Part shown: one piece after another, positions 5,589 to 5,789 of the stretch
Layout: the number at the start of each line of letters is the position of its first letter
How positions within the stretch are numbered: the stretch's first letter is position 1
Assembly (NCBI GenBank): GCA_014380985.1
Contig: JACMIU010000369.1
Span: 1-5,789 of the forward strand
Origin: Armatimonadota bacterium
GTDB lineage: Bacteria; Armatimonadota; Armatimonadia; Armatimonadales; Armatimonadaceae
DNA length: 5,789 nt
Direction of reading: 5' to 3'
The notes under the pieces: generated by a model
Seen by the model: the letters and a program-made list of their open reading frames with translations, nothing else
Databases searched by the model: none
What the model was told of the DNA's origin: nothing
Made by a program: the position numbers and the translations under genes

Positions 5589-5618
5589 ATTATACTCTCG
5601 ATGTTATGAATGTGTCAA
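5589..5618 (-). promoter_or_regulatory. Near-perfect sigma70-type promoter reading leftward
   Basis: On the minus strand TTGACA (complement of 5613-5618) and TATAAT (complement of 5589-5594) both match consensus at six of six bases and are spaced by 18 bp. The -35 box overlaps the stop codon of the partial gene at the right edge. Transcription would start near 5582 and run left into the terminator hairpin. No gene in this direction is evident before the terminator. The -10 sits in a small symmetric element (GAGA-N6-TCTC, 5586-5599) that also contains TATACT on the plus strand (5591-5596). Confidence 0.6.
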
Positions 5619-5789
5619 GGCGTTTGGGGATTATTTTTTGTACGCTTAAAATCCCGGCGTATTTCTTGCAGTATAAGTTTACGAAGAAGCGCCGCGCCCC
5701 CGCGTTGCTCCATAATGGCGCGATGGGAAGGCGGGAGACGAAACGTCCAACTTACCATACGTTCATTCTCCGGCACGGGAGGACGACCA
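5615..5789 (-). CDS. Probable ribbon-helix-helix-like DNA-binding protein, N-terminus outside window
   Basis: A minus-strand frame enters from the right edge (first full codon at 5788) and stops with TGA at 5615-5617, giving 57 residues. It begins GRPPVPENER, followed by an alternating polar/hydrophobic strand MVSWTFRLPP (11-20). A short helix SHRAIMEQRG (21-30) and a second helix GAALLRKLILQEIRRDFKR (31-49) follow, then a basic, polar end. The order strand, helix, helix, and the lead-in GRPP...V-x-x-T-x-R-L-P-P, resemble small ribbon-helix-helix-type regulators found on plasmids, phages and chromosomes. An internal ATG at residue 11 (5758) exists, but the GRPP lead suggests that the protein starts further upstream. 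Third codon positions are only about 25 G/C of 57, low for this window. A competing plus-strand frame covers the same bases; the minus frame is preferred because its product shows a recognisable fold pattern. Confidence 0.55.
   Translation of the reverse strand, partial: GRPPVPENERMVSWTFRLPPSHRAIMEQRGGAALLRKLILQEIRRDFKRTKNNPQTP

Noticed and set aside
5610..5645. T-run at 5632-5639 as a second terminator
   Set aside because: No stable GC stem directly precedes it on either strand, and it lies within the partial minus-strand gene.
5606..5788. Plus-strand open frame from ATG 5606 to the window edge, with a TATACT box 9 nt upstream
   Set aside because: It has no stop over 61 codons, but its product (MNVSRRLGIIFC...) shows no recognisable pattern. 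The opposite frame, with the same codon boundaries, gives a plausible DNA-binding fold. Not fully excluded.

Overview
The window is a dense bacterial chromosomal segment with high GC in most genes. It holds six well-supported protein genes, a seventh partial secreted-protein gene at the left edge, a probable partial small DNA-binding protein gene at the right edge, and one clear intrinsic terminator. The presence of mqnA points to an organism that makes menaquinone by the futalosine route. Several genes have a -10-like hexamer, often preceded by GCGGTA, directly before the start codon, as in lineages that use many leaderless mRNAs. Together with the type of secreted protein at the left edge, this would fit Armatimonadota or a similar non-model phylum. 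The sequence alone does not fix the taxon, and I hold this only weakly.

Layout. Positions 1-1744 are on the minus strand: a cytoplasmic GH3 beta-N-acetylhexosaminidase (NagZ type, 572-1744) and downstream of it a secreted protein of unknown function (481 down to 1, running off the window). A 72 bp divergent region (1745-1816) separates nagZ from a plus-strand run: PlsC-type acyltransferase (1817-2512), enolase-superfamily dipeptide epimerase (2549-3640), MqnA chorismate dehydratase (3674-4441), SGNH/GDSL hydrolase (4438-5103, overlapping mqnA by 4 bp) and a small single-pass membrane protein (5178-5489). A strong hairpin plus T-run at 5502-5530 ends this run. To its right is an AT-richer intergenic stretch with a 14 bp palindrome and a near-perfect sigma70-type promoter reading leftward. 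At the edge is the C-terminal part of a minus-strand gene that looks like a ribbon-helix-helix-type DNA-binding protein.

How the genes fit together. NagZ (release of GlcNAc from cell-wall muropeptides) and the Ala-Glu type dipeptide epimerase (conversion of a murein-derived dipeptide) both fit cell-wall recycling. PlsC serves phospholipid synthesis and MqnA menaquinone synthesis. The SGNH hydrolase may trim an ester or lipid, but its substrate is unknown. The grouping looks like a housekeeping envelope and membrane neighbourhood with several internal promoters, not a single dedicated pathway. I see no convincing defence, mobile or biosynthetic system; the least ordinary part is the right end (5531-5789).
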